Source: Paenibacillus tritici
GTDB taxonomy: Bacteria; Bacillota; Bacilli; Paenibacillales; Paenibacillaceae
Assembly: GCF_013204885.1 (NCBI RefSeq)
Contig: NZ_JABMKX010000001.1
Coordinates: 1 to 64,000, forward strand
Length of the DNA: 64,000 nucleotides
Direction of reading: 5' to 3'
The notes below the pieces were generated by a model that had not been told where the DNA came from, did not search any database, and was given only the letters and a program-made list of their open reading frames with translations. The translations under genes were made by a program, and so were the position numbers. Numbering within the stretch: the stretch's first letter is position 1; each line of letters starts with the position of its first letter. Positions 34,150 to 42,927 of this stretch are shown here, in pieces.

Positions 34150-35319
34150 ATGTCGCTAAGTTGGAAAGTTTATATTTTAGCAATTGTTAGTTTTTTGGTA
34201 GGGACGTCCGAGTATATTCTATCTGGCATTTTAGATAAGGTATCCGTTTCGTTTGATGTTTCACTTGCTGCTGCCGGGCAATTAATTACGATTTTTTCTC
34301 TAGTCTACGCTTTATTCACTCCTATTCTTATGGCTCTAACCGCAAGTATGGACAGGCGGAAATTAATTATTCTGGGTCTAGGCTTATTTGTGATCTCTAA
34401 CATTCTTGCGGTTCTTCTGCCTGGGTATGGATTGTTTGTGGTTGCCCGCATCATTATGGCCATAGGCGCAGGTCTAGTGGTTGTTACCTCATTAAATATT
34501 GCAGCTAAAATTGCCCCTGAGGGGAAACAAGCAAGTGTTATTGCAACAGTCGTAATGGGCTTTACAGCATCATTAATCATTGGCGTGCCTCTTGGGCGCA
34601 TTGCAGCGGATACGCTTGGCTGGAAATCTGTGTTTGGAGGAATTGCCCTTCTAGGTATTATCGCAATGGTCATCCTTTCTTTCACAATCCCGCGTGTTAA
34701 GGGAGATGAACCTATTCCATTACGGCAACAATTAAGGTTACTAAAAAAGCCTAAGGTAGCATTGGGATTAGCTATTACCTTCTTTTGGCTTGGCGGATAT
34801 TCGGTTACATATACGTATCTTTCACCGTATCTGCTTGAAGTATCTGGCATAAGTTATAAATATCTCAGCGGAGCTCTGCTTATATTTGGAATAGCCAGCA
34901 TGATAGGCTCCAAAATTGGTGGCCTCAGCACAGACCGGTGGGGGGTTCACCCGACATTGTTCAGCGGATTGATACTCCATATTGTAATGCTGATTATATT
35001 GTCTTTTGTGACGAATACATTCATTGGTGTAATGGTCGTGCTTTTGCTGTGGTCGTTCTCCGCATGGTCATCTGGTCCAACGCAGCAATATCATTTAACG
35101 ACAATTGAACCCGAAGCATCAGGTGTTATGCTTGGCCTTAACCAGTCTATGATGCAGCTTTCGATGGCAGCAGGTGCTGGTATAGGTGGGGTAGCTATTG
35201 AAACGGTCTCGCTCACATCTATTACATGGATTGGTGCTGCAGGGGTTGCGATTGCTATAATCGCTACGCTCATCTTATATAGAATGAATTCTAAATCAAA
35301 GATAAATATTCAACATTAA
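34150..35319 (+). CDS. MFS transporter (drug/sugar efflux, DHA1 type)
   Basis: A 389-residue transporter with twelve predicted helices. The opening SLSWKVYILAIVSFLVGTSEYILSGIL and the loop-2/3 motif ALTASMDRRKLIILGLGLFVISN match the DHA1/AraJ-like efflux group. AAAGGAG precedes ATG 34150; a longer reading from 33997 overlaps the ArsR gene and is rejected. Codon use is AT-rich (many TTA, ATT, GCA), unlike the neighbours, which suggests transfer together with arsR. Substrate unknown, probably a toxic compound. Confidence 0.88.
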   Translation: MSLSWKVYILAIVSFLVGTSEYILSGILDKVSVSFDVSLAAAGQLITIFSLVYALFTPILMALTASMDRRKLIILGLGLFVISNILAVLLPGYGLFVVARIIMAIGAGLVVVTSLNIAAKIAPEGKQASVIATVVMGFTASLIIGVPLGRIAADTLGWKSVFGGIALLGIIAMVILSFTIPRVKGDEPIPLRQQLRLLKKPKVALGLAITFFWLGGYSVTYTYLSPYLLEVSGISYKYLSGALLIFGIASMIGSKIGGLSTDRWGVHPTLFSGLILHIVMLIILSFVTNTFIGVMVVLLLWSFSAWSSGPTQQYHLTTIEPEASGVMLGLNQSMMQLSMAAGAGIGGVAIETVSLTSITWIGAAGVAIAIIATLILYRMNSKSKINIQH

Positions 35320-35349
35320 GTTCAAGACAACAGAAATACTTCTGGTGAC

Positions 35350-35390
35350 AAAAAGCGCGGTGACCGGACATTCCGGACACCGTGCTTTTC
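35350..35390. terminator. Bidirectional terminator after MFS gene
   Basis: AAAAGCGCGGTG pairs with CACCGTGCTTTT around an ACCGGACATTCCGGA inner hairpin, with A and T tails on both sides. Confidence 0.85.
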
Positions 35391-35486
35391 CTTCAGCTTG
35401 CCTCTTCGGGTTACTAAATTTACTATAGAGATAGAACCTGGCAATACGGGCTGACGTTATGAATATACAGAGCAGAGGTGATCCTG

Positions 35487-36575
35487 TTGAAGAATATGCA
35501 GGAAATACAAAAAGCTGTGAGCACTTTGAGGGAAGATGAAGTGAAGTTGTATCTGATTCGGATTCTGGCGCAGATCGGACGGGTAAAGGAGCAGAGTAAG
35601 CTGCTTGAAGAGCCGCTTGAACAACAGATTGCAGAACCCGTTGCCTCACTGCTGGAATACTACACAAGTCTGATGGAGCTTCCGGCCAAACGGGCATTCT
35701 GGGACCCCTCGCCGGATTGTACCCATGTACATATCTTGTGCGGCGACTCTTTCACCGGCAGTATGAAGCAGGCATTGAGAGGACTTAGCTGGATGGATAC
35801 GCACAAGCTTGTAACGATGCGGGAGAATTACGCTATAGGTCCGCTGGGCCAGCTGGACACGCCGGTGGGCAGGAAGCTCAGGAGCGATTGGTTCCGCCAG
35901 CATATCCAGGAATATTTCACTATCTCTGATGAGTGTGAACGGGAGTATACAGAGCTTCTCGGCAACCTGGAGCTGATCCCCGAACAGGCCAAGGTCGTCA
36001 TCTGGACGAGCAGAAGTGCTTCCGAGCAGACGGCGCTGCGTCTTGCTGTGCATCTGCTCGGGAATAGACCGAACGAAATTATAGTGTGTGATGCCTGTTC
36101 AATCTGTGAGGAGCTATATAACGGCCCGGATGCCTCCTGTATCTATCGTAGTTCAAGTGAGATTCCGGCTGACAAGCTGCGGGAAGCCCTGCTGCGAATC
36201 GGTGAAGGCAGCAGACTGGCTTCTGCAGATATCGCAAGGCTCACGCGGGAATGGCAGGAGATGTCGGAGCAGTCCGGCGTACTGCGGATTTGGCAGGATG
36301 AGGCTGTACTTGAGGTGCCTGCTGATTATTATGACAGCTACCTGCTGGAGAAGCTGGACTCGCTGGACCCGCCGCCAGGGGAAGACGGTTTCCTGAAATC
36401 GGCCCGGCTGGTGGGAGAGGCGCTCGGGAACTGTGAACAGGATATTGGTGACGCTTATTATGAGTCCAGGGTAAGAGAACTGATCTATAGCGGGGTTCTG
36501 GAGATCAGGGGCGTCCCGACTGCGATGAGATTCTACAGCATTAGACGCAAGCAGGGCAGGGGCTCAGAGGATTGA
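35487..36575 (+). CDS. DUF1835/DUF3658 domain protein
   Basis: A 362-residue protein. Residues about 65-200 match DUF1835 (HVHILCGDSFTGSMKQAL, then MRENYAIGPLGQLDT, then WTSRSASEQTALRLAVHLL), and the C-terminal third DUF3658 (LVGEALGN near the end, then YYESRVRELIYSGVLEI). These Firmicutes proteins have no known function. TTG 35487 with AGAGGTGAT just upstream is the preferred start; GTG 35478 and ATG 35496 are in frame too. Confidence 0.82.
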   Translation: MKNMQEIQKAVSTLREDEVKLYLIRILAQIGRVKEQSKLLEEPLEQQIAEPVASLLEYYTSLMELPAKRAFWDPSPDCTHVHILCGDSFTGSMKQALRGLSWMDTHKLVTMRENYAIGPLGQLDTPVGRKLRSDWFRQHIQEYFTISDECEREYTELLGNLELIPEQAKVVIWTSRSASEQTALRLAVHLLGNRPNEIIVCDACSICEELYNGPDASCIYRSSSEIPADKLREALLRIGEGSRLASADIARLTREWQEMSEQSGVLRIWQDEAVLEVPADYYDSYLLEKLDSLDPPPGEDGFLKSARLVGEALGNCEQDIGDAYYESRVRELIYSGVLEIRGVPTAMRFYSIRRKQGRGSED

Positions 36576-36642
36576 AGGACGGACATGGGAAGAGAGAGAA
36601 TGATATAATCATGTGAAATGATAAATATGAAGGAGGCAAACG

Positions 36643-37134
36643 ATGCAAACGTTATTCAGGTATAACTGGGGGGTCCGCGAGGAATGGTACAAATGGTGTG
36701 AGGAGCTGCCGGAGGAGGAGCTGGTGAAGACACGCATAGGCGGAATGGGCGGGATTCTGCAGACGCTTGTGCATATTGTGGATGTGGAATTAAGCTGGGT
36801 CCGGGATATGGAGGGCAAGCCTGATCTGCGGGCGGACTTCACGGAGTATAACAGTCTGCAGAAGATCAGAGAGCTGGATGCACGGTTCCGGCCGGAGGTA
36901 GAATCCTTCGTACTGGCCTGGCATGAGGGGCTGGAGCGGAAAATTCTGAGGGACGAGCGGCCGGATGGACGGGTGACAGAAGACGCCTGGGGCGAGATCA
37001 TGCGTCATATTATCGCTCACGAGATCCATCACATCGGCCAGCTCTCCGTCTGGTCCAGGGAACTCGGCAAGAAGCCGGTATCCGCGAACCTGACCGGCAG
37101 AGGGCTGGCAGCGTATTTACCCGGCAAAGTTTAG
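36643..37134 (+). CDS. DinB family protein
   Basis: A 163-residue DinB four-helix protein: first helix FRYNWGVREEWYKWCEEL, metal His in GGILQTLVHIVDVELSW near 47 and HIIAHEIHHIGQLSVW near 128. Members bind a metal and are often induced by damage or act as thiol transferases; activity unknown. GAAGGAGG precedes ATG 36643. Convergent with the SgrR-like gene. Confidence 0.88.
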   Translation: MQTLFRYNWGVREEWYKWCEELPEEELVKTRIGGMGGILQTLVHIVDVELSWVRDMEGKPDLRADFTEYNSLQKIRELDARFRPEVESFVLAWHEGLERKILRDERPDGRVTEDAWGEIMRHIIAHEIHHIGQLSVWSRELGKKPVSANLTGRGLAAYLPGKV

Positions 37135-37190
37135 GTGGACATGTCCTCTATAAAATAACGGCTTATCCGGTCCAGCCTGCCCTGATGGGA

Positions 37191-38867
37191 CTATAACTCC
37201 GGCGGGAACCAGAGGTGGCGCAGATCTACCCAGCCCTGGCTGTTGAACGTAACCCCGCGCACGCTGGGCAGATAAGCGGTCTCGGCAGGCCGCTCGTAGA
37301 GGATATGCAGCTGATGATCCTGCGTCAGGGTATCTTCAATGACCTTGAAGCCCTCAGCCCGCACTGCGGAGTCGGGCTCCCGGGAGATCAGGTGCAGCCT
37401 GCCCTCAATGCTCGCACGGGTGCGCGGTTCAATGTGCTGCGAGAGGGTCAGATACAGATCGTACAGCCGCAGCTGCTCGTCCTGATCGCGGAGCAGCGAG
37501 AAGACAATCAGGTCGGACTTCAGACGGATTGGGCCTTTGAATTCCTCTGGCGACACGGATAGTACCTTGCAGGAATATCCGTGCTGTGTGAGCCTGGCGG
37601 CAATATATTCGGCATCCCCGGTATACTGCGGGATGGTCGCAATCTGGAGTGTCGCAGCCGGAGGCTCCACAGCATGCCGAAAAGGCTCCCGGGGAGTCTC
37701 CTGCAGACAGGACAACAGCTCGGCACGGAGAAGGGGATCGCTGAGCGGTCCCTTTTTTTTGGTGTTGCAGGTAACGAATTTGCGTACGAAGGACTCGGAA
37801 TGGATTCTGCTTAAGGAGCCTGCGCCTGCTGCTGACGGGTTCGGGATGATATGGAAGGCAGAGCTGGTCTCCGGGGATTCCGGTTTCAAACTCCACGGCA
37901 CATAGATAATCTCCACGCGGTCCAGATGGGCCCGTCCCTGAAAATAATAAGGAAACACCTCCAGCACACAAGTATCCTTGTTCATCTCGACTACCTTGAA
38001 GGGGCCGGTTCCTACCGGCCTGCGTCCAAACATATTCTCCCCGATAGATTGCAGATCACGGGGCACAACAGCCGCCCGGCTGGTGCAGAGGAAGGGCAGG
38101 AAGAGTTCGTTCGGCTTCTTCAGCAGAATGCGGACGGTGGAGGTATTCAGCGCTTTGACCTCCCGGATTTCCTTGAAAATATAGCTGTATAGCGTGCGCT
38201 GCGAGGTAGACATCATCCGTTCAAACGAGTAAACTACATCCTCGGCGGTCAGCACCTTGCCGTGATGGAATAACACTTCCTTACGCAGGTGAAATGTCCA
38301 CGCTGTCCGGCTCTCATCGGTCTCCCAGGCATGGGCCAGGCCGGGAATGACCTTGCCCCGTTCACCGCTGCGCCCGACCAGACCGTCGAAGACATGGCTT
38401 GCGACAAAGGACTCCGCCAGCAAATTCATATACAGCGGATCGAAGGTATGGAGCTGCTGGGTAACCGGCAGCCGCAGCGTATCAATCCGCTTGTCGCTGT
38501 GCATCTCGGCGTGATGCCCGAAATAAGCCAGCAGCCACCCCTGAAGCGTATCCTGCAGCGATGAGGTGCGGGCATGTCCACGGATGCCTTCCAGGGCACT
38601 GCTGATATCCTTGCTGCTTATGGCCTGCTTCATGGATTCCAGGGCAATGTCCTCGGCGGCCGCGAGGAATACCAGCTTGGAGCGGCGTCCCCGTCCCCGG
38701 CTCGGTGTCCAGGTGATCCAATGGAGATCGGCCATTTTGCGGATCACATGCAGTGCATTGCGGTGGGTGCAGCCCAGGGTCAAGGCCAGCTCATCCAGGG
38801 TGACGGCGGTCTCTGGCGGACCTCCATGATGCGAGTGCAGCTTCAGGTATTGGCTGTGCAGCTTCAA
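37191..38867 (-). CDS. SgrR-like regulator with solute-binding domain
   Basis: A 558-residue protein. An N-terminal winged helix (TLDELALTLGCTHRNALHVIRKMADLHWITWTPSRGRGRRSKLVF near 22-66) is fused to an SBP_bac_5-type domain (about 145-540: FDPLYMNLLAESFVASHVFDGL, then GTGPFKVVEM). This is the SgrR/YbaE-type architecture: a cytoplasmic regulator that senses a small molecule with a periplasmic-binding-protein fold. No signal peptide. It is divergent from the DUF4173 gene 114 bases away, its likeliest target. Confidence 0.88.
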   Translation of the reverse strand: MKLHSQYLKLHSHHGGPPETAVTLDELALTLGCTHRNALHVIRKMADLHWITWTPSRGRGRRSKLVFLAAAEDIALESMKQAISSKDISSALEGIRGHARTSSLQDTLQGWLLAYFGHHAEMHSDKRIDTLRLPVTQQLHTFDPLYMNLLAESFVASHVFDGLVGRSGERGKVIPGLAHAWETDESRTAWTFHLRKEVLFHHGKVLTAEDVVYSFERMMSTSQRTLYSYIFKEIREVKALNTSTVRILLKKPNELFLPFLCTSRAAVVPRDLQSIGENMFGRRPVGTGPFKVVEMNKDTCVLEVFPYYFQGRAHLDRVEIIYVPWSLKPESPETSSAFHIIPNPSAAGAGSLSRIHSESFVRKFVTCNTKKKGPLSDPLLRAELLSCLQETPREPFRHAVEPPAATLQIATIPQYTGDAEYIAARLTQHGYSCKVLSVSPEEFKGPIRLKSDLIVFSLLRDQDEQLRLYDLYLTLSQHIEPRTRASIEGRLHLISREPDSAVRAEGFKVIEDTLTQDHQLHILYERPAETAYLPSVRGVTFNSQGWVDLRHLWFPPEL

Positions 38868-38981
38868 ATTGAGTCTCTCCTTTCATTAAAATAGGAAATT
38901 AATAATATTATATTTCTCTTTTTCTTCTTATTTTATCAGCTAAAATCAGGATAAGATAGTTAAAAGATGGAGGAATTTACC

Positions 38982-40517
38982 ATGGACGATCAAACCGCTC
39001 ACAAACCGGGGTTTGCGCGTATGGCCTTGCTGGCCGCGTTTCTGCTTGCGCTTGTGCATCAGTACTTGTTCTACGGCAAGATGCCGGGGATTTCTTACCC
39101 GATTTTTGTCAGCTTATTCTATGCGTTTATATTCTATTTCGCCAAGGAGAGAATGCGTAAGCAGACCTGGTTCAGCTACGTTTGGATGGGCTCGATTGGT
39201 CTGCTGTCTCTGACTTATGCGCTATTTGGCAACTGGTTTTTCTTTGTGCTTAATTTCCTGGTCATTCCGGTATTGATTCTATTACATATGACCTATATGT
39301 TCAGTTACCGTAAGCCTGCCTGGAGCGGGTTCGGGCTGATCTGGGCTGCCCTTGAGCATCTGTTCCCGCAGAGTCTGCGCAACTGGGGCACTGCACTGAA
39401 GCTGATGCGCCGGGGCAAAGGGACCATTCCAAATGAACGCAAGCAGGTGCTGATGCGTGTGCTGATCGGCCTGCTGATTTCCGTTCCGCTGCTGCTGGTT
39501 GTCACTTCACTGCTCTCCACCGCTGATGGGGTGTTCAACCGGCTGCTGTCCACGCTCCCGGATTACTTTTACAATATCTCATTGGGGGACTGGATCTTCA
39601 GAGCGCTGTGGATTCTGCTGCTTGGCCTTGGCATGTTCGGCTTCGTATGGGGGTTCGTGCACAGCAAGTCTTATATCCGGACGGCTCCTGCCAGCGAATT
39701 GGATGCCATGGCAGGGAAGCTGGAAGCAGCTGAAGCAGGGGATGACGGTATCGGCATTGATGATCCGGTTATCATCACTACAGTTCTGGCCGCGATCAAT
39801 GTCGTGTACATTCTGTTTGTGAGCGTACAGTTTTCTTACCTGTTCGGGGCATGGGACGGTATTCTGCCCAAGGACAGCACCTATGCGGATTATGCACGGA
39901 GCGGTTTTTTTGAGCTGATTCTGGTAACGTCGATCAATTTCGCCATTCTGCTGCTGTCCCTGCTGGCCGTACGCAAAGCGGGCGGTAACCTGAAACGGGC
40001 GATCCAGCTCCTGCTGTATATCCTGGTGCTCTGCTCGATGGTCATGCTGTATTCCGCATACTCCCGGCTGACGCTGTACGAAGAGGCCTACGGTTACACC
40101 TATATAAGATTCCTGGTACATGCCTTCATGATCTTCCTCGGACTGCTGCTTGTACTTGCTGTACTGCGGATTAGCCGGGAATCCTTCCCGCTGCTGAAAT
40201 GCTACATCGTGCTCGGCCTGCTCTCCTACGTGCTGATGAACTATATCGGCATGGATCATATCATTGCGAAGCAGAATATCCAGCGTTATGCCGCAAGCGG
40301 CAGTGTGGATGCCGCCTATCTGACCGAACTCTCGTCAGATGTGGTTCCGGAGCTGATCGAATTCAGCAAGCAGGAGAAGGGGATTCTGGACGAAGAGCTG
40401 CGCAGCCGGCTGTCTGAACGCGCACGGCCGGTGCAGAATTGGCCTTCATTCAATCTTGCGAACTACCGGGAGTGGAGAGCGTTGGAGGATTATTTTGCAG
40501 AAGGCACCGTACACTGA
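38982..40517 (+). CDS. DUF4173 family membrane protein
   Basis: A 511-residue polytopic protein with about eleven hydrophobic helices. The region YSIVQFSYLFG-like VYILFVSVQFSYLFGAW near 275, followed by YADYARSGFFELILVTSINF, is the signature of DUF4173. The C-terminal soluble tail has ANYREWRALEDYF. Function unknown. ATG 38982 with TGGAGG eight bases upstream is preferred over ATG 38967. Confidence 0.82.
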   Translation: MDDQTAHKPGFARMALLAAFLLALVHQYLFYGKMPGISYPIFVSLFYAFIFYFAKERMRKQTWFSYVWMGSIGLLSLTYALFGNWFFFVLNFLVIPVLILLHMTYMFSYRKPAWSGFGLIWAALEHLFPQSLRNWGTALKLMRRGKGTIPNERKQVLMRVLIGLLISVPLLLVVTSLLSTADGVFNRLLSTLPDYFYNISLGDWIFRALWILLLGLGMFGFVWGFVHSKSYIRTAPASELDAMAGKLEAAEAGDDGIGIDDPVIITTVLAAINVVYILFVSVQFSYLFGAWDGILPKDSTYADYARSGFFELILVTSINFAILLLSLLAVRKAGGNLKRAIQLLLYILVLCSMVMLYSAYSRLTLYEEAYGYTYIRFLVHAFMIFLGLLLVLAVLRISRESFPLLKCYIVLGLLSYVLMNYIGMDHIIAKQNIQRYAASGSVDAAYLTELSSDVVPELIEFSKQEKGILDEELRSRLSERARPVQNWPSFNLANYREWRALEDYFAEGTVH

Positions 40518-40600
40518 CTAACTTAGATAGCTTCCTCTCCCAGACTTGTGTTACAGTGATTCCAGAAGGACACATGTCCTAACGGATAGACATACTATAT

Positions 40601-40811
40601 AAGAAGCACTAAAGAAATAAACAAAAAGCAAAAGAAGCGGAGGGGAAATTTGGAGCTGTAGGAGCGGTAGCGACCGCCTTTGTCACCGGATTTCACCTGC
40701 GAACAGCGGAATAATTCAAGAAATCTGGTGACAACAGCGGCCGAAAGTCCAAATGTTCACCGCAGTGACGACGAAGCTTCAAGTTCAAAACTTAAGTGCG
40801 TCTTATATAGA
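40601..40811 (+). repeat. Dispersed repeat R2, copy 2 (palindromic core 40649-40753)
   Basis: Nearly identical over its whole length to 1463-1672, including A-rich flank, 105-bp core and the GAAGCTTCA-GTTCAAA-CTTAAGTGCG tail. Like copy 1 it ends directly at the ribosome site of the next gene, here the Crp-family gene. It takes up most of the 313-base gap 40518-40830. Confidence 0.88.
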
Positions 40812-40830
40812 CAAGGAGAGGAAGAGCTTC

Positions 40831-41529
40831 ATGCAGTCGATAATGAATCCAGAGGCCGTGCGCGCGCTTACGGAGCAGAATGGGCTTTCAGCGATGTTCA
40901 GCAGCGGCGCCATTGCCCGGATGGAGCTTCGGCGTTACGGCGACGGGGAGGCGATCTGCTCCGTGGGCGACCGGCTGGAGCATATGTTCTTTCTGGTACA
41001 GGGCAAGCTGAAGATTCATACGCTGCTGCCTAACGGCAAGTCGATGCTGGTCCGGTTCGCCCGGCCGATGTCCGTAATCGGGGATGTGGAGCTGCTGCGC
41101 CAGTATCCGGTCAAGAATGAGGTGGTCTCTGTAGGGGACAGCCTGCTGCTGGTCGCGGGAAGGAAGCTGCTGCTCGGGGAACTGGAAGACAATACAGCAC
41201 TGCTGCGGTTCCTGGTCGGTGAGCTGAGCCACAAAATGTATACGCTGGGTCAGACGTCAGCCATGAATGTACTCTATCCGGTAGAGAACCGGTTCGCCAG
41301 CTATCTGATGTCGCTGTTCTCGGACAACACGGGCGCTCAGCGGGTGGAGGAGATCCGCACTTCTACCCTGACAGAGACCGCCGATCTGCTCGGTACGAGC
41401 TACCGCCATCTGAACCGTGTGGTGCGCCGCCTGATCGAAGAAGGAATTATTGAACGCAGGAACGGACGGCTGATTGTGCTGGATGAAGAGCGGCTGGCGA
41501 TGCTGGCTAACGGGAATCTGTATGATTGA
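40831..41529 (+). CDS. Crp/Fnr family transcriptional regulator (YeiL-like)
   Basis: A 232-residue regulator: cyclic-nucleotide-binding-like beta-roll at about 20-125 (GEAICSVGDRLEHMFFLVQGKLKI) and a C-terminal winged helix (LTETADLLGTSYRHLNRVVRRLIEEGIIERR near 185-215). No Fnr-type cysteine cluster is present. ATG 40831 with AAGGAGAGGAAG upstream is chosen; the upstream in-frame ATG at 40753 lies at the edge of the repeat core. Its ligand is unknown. A terminator follows. Confidence 0.88.
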   Translation: MQSIMNPEAVRALTEQNGLSAMFSSGAIARMELRRYGDGEAICSVGDRLEHMFFLVQGKLKIHTLLPNGKSMLVRFARPMSVIGDVELLRQYPVKNEVVSVGDSLLLVAGRKLLLGELEDNTALLRFLVGELSHKMYTLGQTSAMNVLYPVENRFASYLMSLFSDNTGAQRVEEIRTSTLTETADLLGTSYRHLNRVVRRLIEEGIIERRNGRLIVLDEERLAMLANGNLYD

Positions 41530-41565
41530 GCCTGCCGGGCTGCAAGGTCTAGCGGCACGCATATG

Positions 41566-41601
41566 ACCCCCGCCGTAACGAAACGGTGGGGGTCTTTGCT
41601 G
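41566..41601. terminator. Terminator between Crp-like and nucleotidyltransferase genes
   Basis: GACCCCCGCCGT-AACGAA-ACGGTGGGGGTC, a near-perfect 12-bp stem followed by TTTG. It sits between convergent stop codons and may serve both. Confidence 0.85.
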
Positions 41602-41610
41602 TGTCATTGC

Positions 41611-42693
41611 CTATAGCTTCATATACTGGCTGTACAGCTCCTCAAAAGTATCGTACCGCGCAACCTTCCGCCCGGCCCGGTGATATTCTTCCAGATATTC
41701 ATCCATCGCCTTAAGGAACTGCTCCTTAAACAAATCCAGCCGGTCGGCATCGAAATACGGCATGAGATCAAATTTCCGGGTTCCCAGTGAATCTGTCATA
41801 TCATCCAGGAACTCCTGTGCTCCCATTGCGGCATAGAAGGTGTAGGAGGCATCCTTCGCTTCTGTGCTGGCAATCACCTTGTTGCGGTAGTTACACCATA
41901 ACTCTTCATAGCTTCCTGCAAGATTATCATAGGTCGGCACAGGCTGATCTGCGTATTCCTGAACCATCGTATGGTATAGATCAAGAATGCTTTTAAGGAG
42001 GAGTTGTGAGGTGCTTCTGATCTCATCCACACTTTTGGCGCGAATCACATTCATATAGATCGCTTCATAATTCTCAGGAATATAGCGGTAGGCTGCGCTA
42101 TCTTCCAGGTATCTCTTCAGTCCTCTTTTGAAATACGTATTATTCATATGCGACAATGCATTAACCAGATTGTATACAACCTCGGCTGAGGCTAGCCTAA
42201 CGGCCCCGAGATCCTCAGCAAGCAGGGTATTCGCGTATTCCTGTTTGGCAAGGTCAATCCACTTCTTCGCTCTGCCGAGACATTCGCTGCCGATAGGCTT
42301 ATCCAACGCCTCCAGCGCACGCTGCTGATACGCACTCAGCTTCTCCAGATATTCAGGCTTGGCACAATAGAGGACCTGCAAATCCACCAGACTTGCGATC
42401 ATCGGATGCTCAAGCACCGCCTGCTCTTCAATCCTGGTCTCCCACGGTGTGCAGTAGATATCATATCCGACATCACCCAGAATGAAGCAGGAAGAGATGC
42501 CCCAGCCTTGGTTGTTGTTATTGATGATAATCAGATCCAGGTCGCTTTTGTCATGGAAATCCCCGGTCCGAAAAGAACCCGTAAGCCCAATAATCGCAAT
42601 CTCCTCCGGATAATCCCGTTTGGCCCGTTCAATCACCATGTTGATGAGTTTTTCATTTTTGGATAATAGCTCCTGCTTGTCCGTAGCATTCAT
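41611..42693 (-). CDS. Nucleotidyltransferase-domain protein (aminoglycoside adenylyltransferase-like)
   Basis: A 360-residue protein. The nucleotidyltransferase signature is GLTGSFRTGDFHDKSDLDLIIIN near 36-58: GS followed by the DxD metal pair. A helical C-terminal region of about 250 residues follows. The arrangement resembles lincosamide/aminoglycoside nucleotidyltransferases and related proteins of unknown role; I would not call it a resistance gene. Single gene, divergent from the GH87 gene. Confidence 0.78.
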   Translation of the reverse strand: MNATDKQELLSKNEKLINMVIERAKRDYPEEIAIIGLTGSFRTGDFHDKSDLDLIIINNNNQGWGISSCFILGDVGYDIYCTPWETRIEEQAVLEHPMIASLVDLQVLYCAKPEYLEKLSAYQQRALEALDKPIGSECLGRAKKWIDLAKQEYANTLLAEDLGAVRLASAEVVYNLVNALSHMNNTYFKRGLKRYLEDSAAYRYIPENYEAIYMNVIRAKSVDEIRSTSQLLLKSILDLYHTMVQEYADQPVPTYDNLAGSYEELWCNYRNKVIASTEAKDASYTFYAAMGAQEFLDDMTDSLGTRKFDLMPYFDADRLDLFKEQFLKAMDEYLEEYHRAGRKVARYDTFEELYSQYMKL

Positions 42694-42875
42694 AATTAGT
42701 TCCCCCTAAGCTGTGTCTTGTTGTATTTATTGTAAAAGGAGCCAGTACCGAAGGATATACCGACTTCAATTAGGTTCATTCTCTCCGGGCCGTATGTACG
42801 CACATACTATGCATAGGATACGCCATCGACCTCAGCCAAGCATTATCTTATATTATTACCATAATTAGTTATTAT

Positions 42876-42889
42876 GTAAGCGCATACCT
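42876..42889 (+). promoter_or_regulatory. cre-like site before GH87 gene
   Basis: TGTAAGCGCATACC differs from TGWAANCGNTNWCA at two positions. It lies about 40 bases before the GH87 start, after an AT-rich stretch that could hold the promoter. Carbon catabolite repression would be expected for this enzyme. Confidence 0.5.
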
Positions 42890-42927
42890 GAAGACGGAAC
42901 CATAAATTTATGGGAGGTGGTTGTTAA

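Noticed and set aside
41611..42693. Aminoglycoside resistance gene
   Set aside because: Only the general nucleotidyltransferase signature is visible; the rest does not match a known resistance enzyme well enough.
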